From Nitrospira sp. (lineage in GTDB: Bacteria; Nitrospirota; Nitrospiria; Nitrospirales; Nitrospiraceae), in NCBI GenBank assembly GCA_005239465.1, contig SPAW01000078.1, positions 1 through 37,965 of the forward strand: a DNA stretch of 37,965 bases. The letters are read 5' to 3'. This document shows, in pieces, positions 24,205 to 32,654 of this stretch (positions are counted from its first letter, which is position 1; each line of letters opens with the position of its first letter). The notes beneath the pieces were generated by a model that was not told the origin of the DNA, made no database searches, and saw only the letters and a list, made by a program, of their open reading frames with translations. Made by a program: the position numbers and the translations under genes.

Positions 24205-25086
24205 TTAGAGGCGCCGACGTCGTGGGCTAGGAGCCGGCGTCAGGACCAGACTCAATGTAGCCGCCGGTGCCGAATGAGTGAGCGCCCCGATTGAGATGCG
24301 ATCGGGGCCTGCGGCGGCCATGGCCCGGACATTCTTCAATGTAATACCGCCAGAAACTTCCACGAGGGCGCGGCCATCGATCAACTTTACCGCGCGACGG
24401 ACCATAGCGGGAGTCATATTGTCCAGCAAGATAATGTCGGCTTTCCCCGCGAGGGCCTGTCGAACCTCTGGGAGCGACTCCACCTCGACAATAATCGGCA
24501 TTGTGTCTCGCCTATGACTGCAGGCCAAACGGCAGGCAGTTTGAACGGCCTGTTGTCCGTAATCCAGGAGCGCCAGATGGTTGTCCTTGATCAAGATACC
24601 ATCGCTGAGCGATCGACGGTGGTTCATGCCTCCTCCGAGCGCGACGGCCCATTTCTGGAGTGCGCGCCAGCCGGGAATCGTTTTCCGGGTGTCCATGATA
24701 CTGACTGAGTAGCCCCGCACCGCATGGCAGAACTTCTGTGTCAGCGTGGCGATGCCGGAAAGATGTTGGAGAAAATTCAGCGCCACCCGTTCAGCCTGTA
24801 GGATAGATCGTCCATCACCCTCGATGTGAAGGAGGACATCTCCGTTGTTAGCCTGCTCGCCATCCCGCCGGGGGACCGACAATCTGAGAGAAGGATCTAC
24901 GGCCAGAAAAGTTTGCACGGCTGCGGCAAGCCCCGCCACCACGAGTGACTCCTGGGCAATGATTTTGGCGCGGGCCGGGGTCGGAGTCGAGAAGAGCGCG
25001 GTCGTGGTGACATCGCCTTGAGCGAGGTCTTCCTCCAACCCAAGCCGAACCGCACGGCGTATATCCGCAGCGGGGAGCATCACCAT
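24205..25086 (-). CDS. nadC: Quinolinate phosphoribosyltransferase
   Basis: A 293-aa NadC, which makes nicotinate mononucleotide from quinolinate and PRPP in NAD synthesis. Signature parts are LGLEEDLAQGDVTTTALFST, ERVALNFLQHLSGIATLTQK, MDTRKTIPGWRALQKWAVAL, GGGMNHRRSLSDGILIKDNH and VEVSGGITLKNVRAMAAAGP. The ribosome site GGGAG lies within the end of valS, 3 nt separating the genes, so they are co-transcribed. The last residues (SPRRRRL) are atypical; the frame ends one base past the repeat element at 24029-24204, which may have replaced the original C-terminal codons. Confidence 0.96.
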   Translation of the reverse strand: MVMLPAADIRRAVRLGLEEDLAQGDVTTTALFSTPTPARAKIIAQESLVVAGLAAAVQTFLAVDPSLRLSVPRRDGEQANNGDVLLHIEGDGRSILQAERVALNFLQHLSGIATLTQKFCHAVRGYSVSIMDTRKTIPGWRALQKWAVALGGGMNHRRSLSDGILIKDNHLALLDYGQQAVQTACRLACSHRRDTMPIIVEVESLPEVRQALAGKADIILLDNMTPAMVRRAVKLIDGRALVEVSGGITLKNVRAMAAAGPDRISIGALTHSAPAATLSLVLTPAPSPRRRRL

Positions 25087-25089
25087 CGG

Positions 25090-27849
25090 TCACGCTCCCA
25101 GCATCGTGCGCAGCTGTTGTTCGCTGCTGGCCAACATGGCGCGATCACGAGCGAGTGCACGGAGACGGTCATGATGGTCGGTGATTACTTCAGGCGGAGC
25201 TTTCGAGACAAAGTCCGCACTTTTCAGTTTGCCGTCGAGCCGTTGGGACTCCTTGTCGGTTTCCGCGATCTGTTTCACGAGACGGTCGAGCGCTTTCTTG
25301 AGGTTTACGTCTCCTTCGACGGAGACTCCTACTATAACGCCACCGGCGACAAGGCGGAGTACCTTCGATGTCGGCCACCGGGAGACAGGAGCGAGGGAGA
25401 TCTGTCCTCGTCCGAGATGTGCAAGATCCCGTTCGAGTGCAGTCAATGTCGCGATCGTTGCAGATTCTTCGTGGGTCACAAAGAAGCGTACCTCTTTTCC
25501 TGGTGGATAGTTGAGGAGTACCCGGGCTGTGCGCATGAGGCCGATACTTTGTTCGAATACCAGGAACGTGTTTTCAGCCGAGGTATCGTGCCAAGCCGGG
25601 AGGATGATCGGATAGGGTTGGGTGACGATCGTGTCTCCGGTGTGGGGAAAGGTTTGCCAAATTTCTTCCGTGATAAACGGCATGAACGGATGGAGCAGCC
25701 GAAGCCATACTTCGAGTGTTTCTTGTAGTGTTTGGCGAGTAACGGGACCTTGTGGATGGGCGGGATCTTGTAGGACCGGCTTGATAAGTTCGAGGTACCA
25801 GTCACAGTACTCATGCCAGAAGAATTGGTAGAGCGCGTAGCTTGCACGATCGAAGCGATAGGCGTCGAGCTCTATCGTTACGGTCTGAATCGTCTGGTTG
25901 AGGCGGCTCATAATCCAGCGATCAGGAAAAGGACGCTCGACCGGGGAGCATGATTCCTTCGTGCCGGCAAGGTACATGTGGGCGAAACGAGCGGCGTTCC
26001 AGATCTTATTAGCGAAATTGCGATAACCTTCAATGCGTTCCTCCGCCAGTTTGATGTCCCGACCTGGTGATGCCATGGAGGCCAACGTGAACCGGAGCGC
26101 ATCAGTGCCGAATTGATCCATCACGTGGAGCGGATCCATCACGTTGCCTTTCGACTTGCTCATCTTCTGCCCTTCGGCATCGCGGACCAAGGCATGGATA
26201 TAGACCTCGCGGAAGGGGACATCGCCCATGAATTTCAGTCCGAGCATGATCATTCGGGCCACCCAGAAGAAGAGGATGTCGAGGCCCGTGACGAGCGTCG
26301 AGGTCGGGTAGTACGTTTGAAGTTCCGCCGTCTGCTCTGGCCATCCCAGCGTCGAGAAGGGCCAGAGGCCCGAAGAAAACCAGGTGTCGAGGACGTCTGG
26401 ATCTTGGATCAAATCCTTGTTCCCGCAGTTCGGACAAACGGGTGGGCCTTCCCTCGGAACTATGGGTGGGGCATCCGGCGGGATCTGCCACTTGTCATTG
26501 GGAATCGTCTTGTTCAGTTCGTCTTCTTGATAACACTTGCGGCAATACCAGGCGGGAATCTGGTGGCCCCACCAAATCTGTCTTGAGACGCACCAGTCCT
26601 TGATGTCCCGCATCCAACCCAGGTAGTTATTCTTCCATCCCTCTGGAATGATCTTGATGCGTCCGGTTTCGACCGCTTCGATTGCCGGTCCGGCCAGCGG
26701 TTTGATCCGTACGAACCATTGGGTGGAAAGAAATGGTTCCACCACAGTCTTGCAGCGGTAACACTTACCGAGTGCCATCTTATGGGGTTCGACCTTTTCC
26801 AGTAGTCCGCGAGCTGCAAGCAGTTCCTCAACTTTTGGACGTGCTTTGACGACGGGAAGCCTACCGATAGAGTCAAGCACATCCTTCTCGGCTTGAGCCT
26901 GCAATTGGAGAGTACCTGTCGCCATTCTGGCGTGGGTATCCAGGATATTAATTCTGCGCAGCCCGTGTCGCTCTCCAGCCTCAAAGTCATTGAAGTCATG
27001 CGCCGGGGTAATCTTGACGGCCCCAGTGCCGAACTCACGATCGACCAGGATGGGGTCTCCAACAATCTGAATACTCCGAGTCGTCAAGGGCAAATTTACC
27101 CGTTTGCCGATCAAGTGATTGTACCGATTATCATCGGGATGCACTGCGACGGCTGTGTCTCCCAGCAACGTTTCAGGTCTGGTGGTGGCAACTAAAAGAT
27201 GTCGAGAAGGGTCATGGGTTAGAAGATACCGGATGGTATAGAGCTTCCCCGTGACGTCCTCGTGTTCGACTTCAATGTCGGATAGGGCCGTGAGACAGCG
27301 AGGACACCAGTTAATCAGGCGTTCACCTCGGTATAGGAGTTTGTCGGTGTCGTGAAAAAGATCGATGAAGACTTTTCTTACTGCTTTGGACAATCCCTGA
27401 TCCATAGTGAAGCGTTCACGTTCCCAATCGCAGGAAGCCCCGAGTCGTTTCAGCTGCTGGACGATGGTGCCACCGGATTGTGTTTTCCACGCCCACACGC
27501 GCTCAATAAATTTGTCTCGCCCGAGTTGCTCGCGCGATGAACCCTCGGCCGTCAATTGGCGCTCGACGACATTTTGCGTGGCGATGCCGGCGTGGTCAGT
27601 GCCCGGCATCCACAGCACGTTTCGCCCTTGCATCCTGCGCCAGCGAATCAAGATATCTTGAAGGGAATTGTTTAAGGCGTGGCCGAGGTGGAGCGAGCCG
27701 GTCACGTTCGGGGGAGGGATGACGATGCAATAGGGCCGGCCGGGATGACTTGGGGAGGCGTGGAAGTACCCACGCTCGTCCCAGGTCTGGTACCAGCGGG
27801 CTTCAACGGTTTTGGGATCGTAGGTTTTGTCGAGCTGCGGTGTTGTCAT
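25090..27849 (-). CDS. valS: Valyl-tRNA synthetase
   Basis: A 919-aa class I synthetase for tRNA-Val. The HIGH-type motif is HLGH at 54-57 (PPPNVTGSLHLGHAL) and KMSKS is at about 562-566 (EGQKMSKSKGNVMDPL). The CP1 editing domain contains ATTRPETLLGDTAVAVHPDD. Cysteine pairs CRKC and CPNC near the middle may bind zinc. The anticodon-binding domain (WLRLLHPFMPFITEEIWQ) and the C-terminal coiled coil (NLKKALDRLVKQIAETDKES) are complete. I start at ATG 27849 (MTTPQLDKTYDP); a frame 11 codons longer is possible, but neither has a strong ribosome site. Confidence 0.98.
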   Translation of the reverse strand: MTTPQLDKTYDPKTVEARWYQTWDERGYFHASPSHPGRPYCIVIPPPNVTGSLHLGHALNNSLQDILIRWRRMQGRNVLWMPGTDHAGIATQNVVERQLTAEGSSREQLGRDKFIERVWAWKTQSGGTIVQQLKRLGASCDWERERFTMDQGLSKAVRKVFIDLFHDTDKLLYRGERLINWCPRCLTALSDIEVEHEDVTGKLYTIRYLLTHDPSRHLLVATTRPETLLGDTAVAVHPDDNRYNHLIGKRVNLPLTTRSIQIVGDPILVDREFGTGAVKITPAHDFNDFEAGERHGLRRINILDTHARMATGTLQLQAQAEKDVLDSIGRLPVVKARPKVEELLAARGLLEKVEPHKMALGKCYRCKTVVEPFLSTQWFVRIKPLAGPAIEAVETGRIKIIPEGWKNNYLGWMRDIKDWCVSRQIWWGHQIPAWYCRKCYQEDELNKTIPNDKWQIPPDAPPIVPREGPPVCPNCGNKDLIQDPDVLDTWFSSGLWPFSTLGWPEQTAELQTYYPTSTLVTGLDILFFWVARMIMLGLKFMGDVPFREVYIHALVRDAEGQKMSKSKGNVMDPLHVMDQFGTDALRFTLASMASPGRDIKLAEERIEGYRNFANKIWNAARFAHMYLAGTKESCSPVERPFPDRWIMSRLNQTIQTVTIELDAYRFDRASYALYQFFWHEYCDWYLELIKPVLQDPAHPQGPVTRQTLQETLEVWLRLLHPFMPFITEEIWQTFPHTGDTIVTQPYPIILPAWHDTSAENTFLVFEQSIGLMRTARVLLNYPPGKEVRFFVTHEESATIATLTALERDLAHLGRGQISLAPVSRWPTSKVLRLVAGGVIVGVSVEGDVNLKKALDRLVKQIAETDKESQRLDGKLKSADFVSKAPPEVITDHHDRLRALARDRAMLASSEQQLRTMLGA

Positions 27850-27926
27850 GGATGCGTTGCTGTCCAACCATGCGGCGCGCATCTTAACATGTCTGTGTGG
27901 CGCAGAAAATGGTGTGGGTTCTCTGC

Positions 27927-27955
27927 TTGTGACCCTGTGAGGCTTATGTTATACA
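27927..27955 (+). promoter_or_regulatory. Candidate promoter of the 37-aa basic protein gene
   Basis: TTGTGA (27927-27932), a 17-bp spacer and TATACA (27950-27955), with a TG one base before the -10. The start site would give a leader of about 40 nt containing AGGGAG. Confidence 0.5.
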
Positions 27956-28001
27956 GTCGCCCGCAGAGCGGCGTTCAATCACTTTACTGTAGGGAGCGAT
28001 C

Positions 28002-28115
28002 ATGGCACGAGGACGTGAGACGGATCGAAAGACGAGAAAGAAGCATCGGAAGAACATAAAGCGGATGAAAGCGTTGGTTATTGCTCGCCGAGGGAAACGC
28101 AGGAAGAAGAGTTAG
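28002..28115 (+). CDS. 37-aa lysine/arginine-rich protein, possibly ribosome-associated
   Basis: An ORF of 37 codons starting MARGRETDRKTRKKHRKN and ending with RRGKRRKKS; close to half of the residues are Lys or Arg. AGGGAG at 27990-27995 and a candidate promoter support it. Very small basic proteins of this style include ribosomal or AURKAIP1/COX24-like proteins; the resemblance is of composition and size, so this is a suggestion only. It is divergent from valS. Its TAG (28113-28115) overlaps the stop of the convergent response-regulator gene (28114-28112), so the two genes share their last bases. Confidence 0.7.
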   Translation: MARGRETDRKTRKKHRKNIKRMKALVIARRGKRRKKS

Positions 28116-29269
28116 GATTTGGATGGGCCTGGGGCCTCGACGGCGCCGATCAGACGCTTGAGTTCGGCCTTGATATGCTGCTCGGCTAGTTCCGGAATAA
28201 TGCGCTGAACAGCCTGTTCGACGGTTTGTTCGGCGGTTGCCCGCACGATGTCATCGGCAAGCAACGGCGCCTGTTTCAACGTCGCCTGTTGAATTTCATC
28301 CTTTACCACCAGATCGATCGCGCCGAGATGTCCCCGCACCACATCGGGCAAGTGCTTTCGGACACCGGCTTCGGCCTGTTCCCGTACCAATTGGTCGAGG
28401 CTCTCTCTGATCGATGCCCCGGCCAGATCGGACACGGTTTGGCGAATGATGGGCTCGCAGGCCGTGATTTCTTTCCGCAGGAGAGCCGGCAACTCCTGAG
28501 ACAAGAGAGGTTGAATGATCTCGGCCAGGCGCTCGTGGGAGAGAATGTCGCCGAGTTGCGTCTGCAATTCTCTTTGTACGATGGGTCGGACGTGGCTCGC
28601 GAGTTTCTCTTCGATAGCCTGGGGCAGCAGGTCGGTCAGCTTCTTCTCGGTCCGCTGAGCCATGGACTGCAGCAGCTGGTCAAAGAGGCCTTTCATCGCG
28701 TCTTCCGGCCCTGCCGTGGAAGCGCGCGCCGCCGGGGCTGGGTTGGGTGAATCCCTGTGCTGATCCATGGCCTGGTCCTCCTGCTCATCGGACGCGTCGA
28801 AATGATCCATCACCTCGTCGTCTTTATCGGAGTCTGTCGTAGTTGATGTCGGCGGCCAGAGGCGCCGCTTGAGGCCTTTGCCGTTTGACGCTTCGTGCTG
28901 TTTCTGGTGGAGGGACTTGATGACGTCGAGGAGATCGTCGGACTGAAACGGTTTGTTGAGGAACGCCTTGACGCCCAGCGTACGGAGATGGTTTTCGTCG
29001 GGGCGATCAGCCGGGTTGATCAGCGAAATGAGATAGGTTTCCGTCAAGTTGTCGAGCTTATTGATCTCTTTGCAAAATCCTGAAAAGGTCATATTGTCGA
29101 GATTGTAGTCTGCAATGATAAGCGCCGGGCTGATTCGTCGAGCTGCTTCTAGGGCGGCTGGGCCGTCCTGGAATCCCACGACCTCGAATCCCTCCGGAGT
29201 GGAGATCTGTTCGACCATCCGCCGGACGGCTGGACTGCTATCGACGATGAAGATAGATGAAGGCATCAA
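28112..29269 (-). CDS. Response regulator with long helical C-terminal region
   Basis: A 385-aa protein. A receiver domain at 1-120 has the acidic pocket D10 (IFIVDSS), phospho-acceptor D54 (IIADYNLD) and conserved K106 (FLNKPF). Residues 125-185 are polar and probably disordered. From 190 to the end it is almost wholly helical, with repeating units such as LLPQAIEEKLASHVRPIVQR and IIQPLLSQELPALLRKEI and a terminal TVEQAVQRIIPELAEQHIKA. No DNA-binding or enzymatic output domain is seen; the helices may be a docking or oligomerisation surface, as in some motility regulators. No histidine kinase is nearby. The ribosome site is GGAGAG ahead of ATG 29269. Confidence 0.85.
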   Translation of the reverse strand: MMPSSIFIVDSSPAVRRMVEQISTPEGFEVVGFQDGPAALEAARRISPALIIADYNLDNMTFSGFCKEINKLDNLTETYLISLINPADRPDENHLRTLGVKAFLNKPFQSDDLLDVIKSLHQKQHEASNGKGLKRRLWPPTSTTTDSDKDDEVMDHFDASDEQEDQAMDQHRDSPNPAPAARASTAGPEDAMKGLFDQLLQSMAQRTEKKLTDLLPQAIEEKLASHVRPIVQRELQTQLGDILSHERLAEIIQPLLSQELPALLRKEITACEPIIRQTVSDLAGASIRESLDQLVREQAEAGVRKHLPDVVRGHLGAIDLVVKDEIQQATLKQAPLLADDIVRATAEQTVEQAVQRIIPELAEQHIKAELKRLIGAVEAPGPSKS

Positions 29270-29296
29270 ACTCTCCAGATTTCTTAGGCTTTCTCG

Positions 29297-29325
29297 AAGC
29301 TAGCAGGGGGTGTATTCTTTGTCAA
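29297..29325 (-). promoter_or_regulatory. Candidate promoter of the response-regulator gene
   Basis: On the minus strand a perfect TTGACA (29325-29320) and a 17-bp spacer lead to TAGCTT (29302-29297), about 28 nt before ATG 29269. The -10 is weak. Confidence 0.45.
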
Positions 29326-29407
29326 GAAAACGGTCGATAGGTGATTGTTTTCGCATCGCATTTCAAGTGAGATTTAGGTGTCCCGAAAGGGCGGAGGTCT
29401 GGAGGCC

Positions 29408-30136
29408 ATGAGCCAGTCGATTCGAGTCGTGTTTTTTGATGCAGCCAATACCCTGTTTCACGTGGACGGGTCCGTGGCAGAGATCTATCTGCAGCATGCC
29501 GTCCAGTTTGGCTTTTCGCAGACGCCGGGTTCCTTGGCGGCGGTTGAGCAGGCGTTCAGCCGGGCCTTTCAAGAAGCGCCGCCACCGATCTTTGCCGCCA
29601 CAGAACCAGCGCAGATCAAGCAGAGCGAACGGCTCTGGTGGTTCGACATCGTCCACAATGTCTTTTATCGGGTGGGGATGTTTGAGCGGTTCGACGACTT
29701 TTTTGAGCGGGTGTTTCAGGTATTTGAAGATCCCGGGTCGTGGCGGTTGTTCCCAGAAACAGCCTCAACCTTAACGCAGCTCAGAGCACGGGGCGTGGAA
29801 CTGGGAATCATTTCCAACTTCGACTCGCGCCTGTTTTCGGTAATGCGAGGGTTGGGAATTGAGCAGGCCTTCGATACGGTGACGATCTCCAGTCTGGCGC
29901 AAGCAGCGAAACCGGCGCCCAAGATTTTTCAGCTCGCCTTGGACAAGCATGCCGTCGATCCAGAGGAGGCGCTGCATGTCGGGGACAGTCTGCGGGACGA
30001 TGTGGAAGGCGCCACGAAAGCGGGGCTGCATGCCGTGCTGCTCGATCGTCAAGGGGGGCACCAGAGTTCAGGAGTTAAGACAATCCAAACTTTGGACGAG
30101 CTGCTCCCGCTCATCGAACGTCTATCAGGATGCTGA
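29408..30136 (+). CDS. HAD-superfamily hydrolase (REG-2/HDHD3-like)
   Basis: A 242-aa haloacid-dehalogenase-type hydrolase. Motif I is VVFFDAANTLFHVDGSV; motif II is in GIISNFDSRL; motif III/IV are KPAPKIFQLAL and HVGDSLRDDVEGATKAG. The asparagine-like start of motif I (DAANTL rather than DxDGTL) and the overall pattern fit the REG-2 subgroup, phosphatases of unknown substrate; the second acidic residue of motif I is Ala, so phosphatase activity is not certain. I choose ATG 29408, preceded by GGAGG, over the GTG at 29378. The stop codon falls inside the repeat element at 30126. Confidence 0.88.
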   Translation: MSQSIRVVFFDAANTLFHVDGSVAEIYLQHAVQFGFSQTPGSLAAVEQAFSRAFQEAPPPIFAATEPAQIKQSERLWWFDIVHNVFYRVGMFERFDDFFERVFQVFEDPGSWRLFPETASTLTQLRARGVELGIISNFDSRLFSVMRGLGIEQAFDTVTISSLAQAAKPAPKIFQLALDKHAVDPEEALHVGDSLRDDVEGATKAGLHAVLLDRQGGHQSSGVKTIQTLDELLPLIERLSGC

Positions 30137-30249
30137 AAAAGTCCGCCAGCATCGTTCTCGCATCGTTCAGATCCTCAACGTACCCCAGAGGGTACGCCTC
30201 GGCCCTTCACTCGCTGCGGCCTTGCTGGACGGCCTTTTTGAGCATCCTG
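30126..30249. mobile_element. TIR element, copy 3
   Basis: The left end is CAGGATGCTGAAAAAGTCCG; the right end on the minus strand is CAGGATGCTCAAAAAGGCCG. The 124-bp element supplies the stop codon of the HAD gene. Its core is a different palindrome (GTACCCCAGAGGGTAC) from those in copies 1 and 2. Confidence 0.75.
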
Positions 30250-30323
30250 GGGGAGTGTTCTCATGTTGTGCCACACGTGCGGACCATCGAAGTTCTAGCT
30301 TGCCGGAAGAGTTGTTTCGCAGC

Positions 30324-31058
30324 CTACAATAGCAGCAGCGGCACCACGTCTTTAGCTCGTCCTTGGATGGAGAGATCGACGAGATCCGATTGCGGAGTCG
30401 TGTCGAGATTGATTTCTGCGACGAATGCCCCGGCTTCTTTCGCCATGGATGCAAATCCCGCAGCCGGATACACCACGCCAGATGTGCCGATCACTATGAG
30501 GACATCGCAGGCTTGAAGGGCGGAGGCGCATTGAGTCAGATCCTCAGGAAATAACGACTCTCCGAACCAGACGATGTGTGGGCGCAGCAGTCCGTTGCAG
30601 TCACGGCAAGTTGGAAGAATGGCAATGGGCACGTCCCGGTTGTCTTCAATAGAGCCGCATGCGGTGCAGCGCACCATCCAAATGCTGCCGTGAATCTCGG
30701 ACAACTTTCGTGATCCCGCCGCCCGGTGCAATCCGTCCACGTTTTGAGTGATAAGCCAGAATTGCTCGTAGCGTCGTTCCAGTTCGGCGACGGCCTCGTG
30801 GGCAGAATTTGGCTGTTTCGCGGCGAGCAATTCGCGGCGCCAGTTGTACCATTCCCAGACCAGCCGAGGGTCCCGCTCAAAGGCTTCAGGTGTTGCAAGA
30901 TCTTCCGCGCGGTAGTTCCGCCATAAGCCGTCTACACCGCGAAACGTCGGTACGCCACTATCGGCGGAGATGCCGGCACCGGTGAGCACGGTGACCGCTC
31001 GTGCTTCGGCAAGTTTTTCTTTGAGTATTCCGAGATCAGAACCACGTATCATAGGCAT
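30324..31058 (-). CDS. cobB: Sirtuin, NAD-dependent protein deacylase (class III-like)
   Basis: A 244-aa Sir2-family enzyme that removes acyl groups from lysines using NAD. NAD binding: TVLTGAGISADSGVPTFRG (23-41) and ITQNVDGLH (103-111). The catalytic histidine is H123 in EIHGSIW. Zinc ligands are C131, C134, C151 and C154. Y71 and R74 in WEWYNWRR match the Tyr-x-x-Arg pair of SIRT5-like sirtuins, which prefer succinyl- or malonyl-lysine; this is inference. VIGTSGVVYPAAGF and EINLDTTP are also typical. The gene is divergent from the next one. TATACT (31072-31067) lies 8 nt ahead of the ATG, so the mRNA may be leaderless. Confidence 0.95.
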   Translation of the reverse strand: MPMIRGSDLGILKEKLAEARAVTVLTGAGISADSGVPTFRGVDGLWRNYRAEDLATPEAFERDPRLVWEWYNWRRELLAAKQPNSAHEAVAELERRYEQFWLITQNVDGLHRAAGSRKLSEIHGSIWMVRCTACGSIEDNRDVPIAILPTCRDCNGLLRPHIVWFGESLFPEDLTQCASALQACDVLIVIGTSGVVYPAAGFASMAKEAGAFVAEINLDTTPQSDLVDLSIQGRAKDVVPLLLL

Positions 31059-31098
31059 CGATATGTAGTATAAGGCGCTGCGTCTCTACGTAGTCGCA

Positions 31099-31107
31099 TG
31101 CTATAGT
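31099..31107 (+). promoter_or_regulatory. Extended -10 of the ketopantoate reductase gene
   Basis: TGC-TATAGT, identical to the element ahead of deoB (12341-12349), 36 nt before ATG 31144. It is divergent from the sirtuin -10 at 31067-31072. Confidence 0.4.
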
Positions 31108-31143
31108 ACGTCCACGTTCGTGCGCAACCAACTGGGATTCGGT

Positions 31144-32487
31144 ATGAAGCAGATCTTAATAGTGGGGGCCGGTTCGGTGGGTGGGTTTTTCGGCGCGCAT
31201 CTAGCGAAAGCGAATCTCTCTGTTTCTTTCCTGCTGCGGCCTAAGACGCTCGCAGCCGTGAAGCAGAATGGCCTCACGATTCGCAGCGCCGGCGGGTCGT
31301 TCACGGTCCATCCGCCTGCTGCCTCAGACCCGCGTGAGTTGCCCAAGCCTGATCTCATTATCCTTTCCAATAAGGCCTACGATCTGGATGAGGTGATGAC
31401 CCAGATCGAGCCGGTCATGTCGAAGGAGACGACGATCCTTACACTTCAAAACGGCGTCGATACCGAGGACCGGCTCCTCGCGCGATTCAAACGAGACTGT
31501 GTGGTCGGTGGTGTGGCGTTCATCTATTCAAAAATTGCCGCCCCCGGCGTCATCGACCACTATAAGAGCGGCGCGGTGGCAATCGGCGAGTTGATGGGGC
31601 ACAAGAGCCCTCGCGTGCTGGCCATCGCGGGTGTGTTTAATCAGGCTGGGATTTCCTGTCAATTGGCCGAGGATATCAGACGATCGAAGTGGGAGAAGAT
31701 GTGTTGGAACTGCGTCTTCAACCCGCTCACGGTGCTGGTGGACGACAAGGTGGCGAAGACGCTCGACCATCCAGAAATGTTGCGGGTCATCCATCACATC
31801 GTTGGAGAAGTGGTAGCGGTTGCGGCGGCGGCGAAGGTGCCATTGGCCTCGGACATGGCGGACAAGGTCGTCCGGTGGTCACAGGAGATTCGTGATATCC
31901 ATACCTCTATGTATGACGATTGGAAAGCAGGGCGCCCGACAGAAATCGACTACTTGAATGGGTATATCGTGCAGAAGGGTCGCGAGTTCGGCATTCCAAC
32001 GCCGGTGAATGAATCTCTCACGGCGATGATCAAGACGCTGACCGAGAAGGAAAAGACCGGTCCTGGTGTGGTCCGGATCGATGGAGCCGTCGTCCAGCCG
32101 GTTTCATTCGATCGTGCTGCGATCGCATCGTTGCCGGCGGAATATCAGCTCGATATTTCGACGGTGATGCCAGGCCTGAAAGGGCGAGGGATTCGTGTGA
32201 AGGGTCTGCTTGATATTCCGGCGCTGGCCGTCGGGGCGGATCATGTCACCTTTCATGCCTCAGACGGGAAATATTCCGCCTGCCTCACGCTCCAACAGGC
32301 GAGAGAGTACGGAGTTCTCGTCTATGAACTCGATGGCGCGGCGTTGCCTGATGCGAAAGGCGGTCCGTTCCGGTTGGTTACACCCGGTCTTGGTGATCTG
32401 TGCGCCAACGTGAAGGGGGTCGCAAGGATTGAGGTGACCATCGGAACCGGAACAGATACGCGGCCATCGGTGAGGACGAATTGTTAA
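31144..32487 (+). CDS. Ketopantoate reductase-like protein fused to a molybdopterin-domain-like tail
   Basis: A 447-aa two-part protein. Residues 1 to about 310 are a 2-dehydropantoate 2-reductase: ILIVGAGSVGGFFGAHLAKA (NADP-binding), LQNGVDTEDRL, the catalytic lysine region KWEKMCWNCVFNPLTVL, and GRPTEIDYLNGYIVQKGREF. Such enzymes make pantoate for CoA. Residues about 316-440 are unrelated: GRGIRVKGLLDIP, VTFHASDGKYSACLTLQQAR, YELDGAALPDAKGGPFRLVT and VKGVARIEVT. This is the pattern of the sulfite-oxidase-type molybdopterin-binding domain, although the Mo-binding cysteine region is not evident. The frame is continuous, with no stop or restart between the parts. I start at ATG 31144; a GTG lies 8 codons upstream. 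Confidence 0.85.
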   Translation: MKQILIVGAGSVGGFFGAHLAKANLSVSFLLRPKTLAAVKQNGLTIRSAGGSFTVHPPAASDPRELPKPDLIILSNKAYDLDEVMTQIEPVMSKETTILTLQNGVDTEDRLLARFKRDCVVGGVAFIYSKIAAPGVIDHYKSGAVAIGELMGHKSPRVLAIAGVFNQAGISCQLAEDIRRSKWEKMCWNCVFNPLTVLVDDKVAKTLDHPEMLRVIHHIVGEVVAVAAAAKVPLASDMADKVVRWSQEIRDIHTSMYDDWKAGRPTEIDYLNGYIVQKGREFGIPTPVNESLTAMIKTLTEKEKTGPGVVRIDGAVVQPVSFDRAAIASLPAEYQLDISTVMPGLKGRGIRVKGLLDIPALAVGADHVTFHASDGKYSACLTLQQAREYGVLVYELDGAALPDAKGGPFRLVTPGLGDLCANVKGVARIEVTIGTGTDTRPSVRTNC

Positions 32488-32492
32488 CAACG

Positions 32493-32654
32493 GGTTTCTC
32501 TGGTCCATCTGGTTTGTCTGGTTCATCTGGTTTGTTTAGTTCATCGAGTTGGTCTTGTTTAACCAAACAAACGAGACAAACCAAACAAACCAATTAAACG
32601 AGACAGACCAAACAAACCAGACAGACCGAACAGACCATTTCCCAGCATCCTGAT
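32493..32654. repeat. Microsatellite-like hairpin plus TIR-element end remnant
   Basis: CTGGTTYRTCTGGTTTG-type units (32493-32560) face AAACCAAACAAACGAGAC-type units (32560-32635), the same core as in 24029-24204. CAGCATCCTG at 32644-32653 is the terminal 10 bp of the TIR element. It is thus a copy that has lost one end. Confidence 0.65.
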
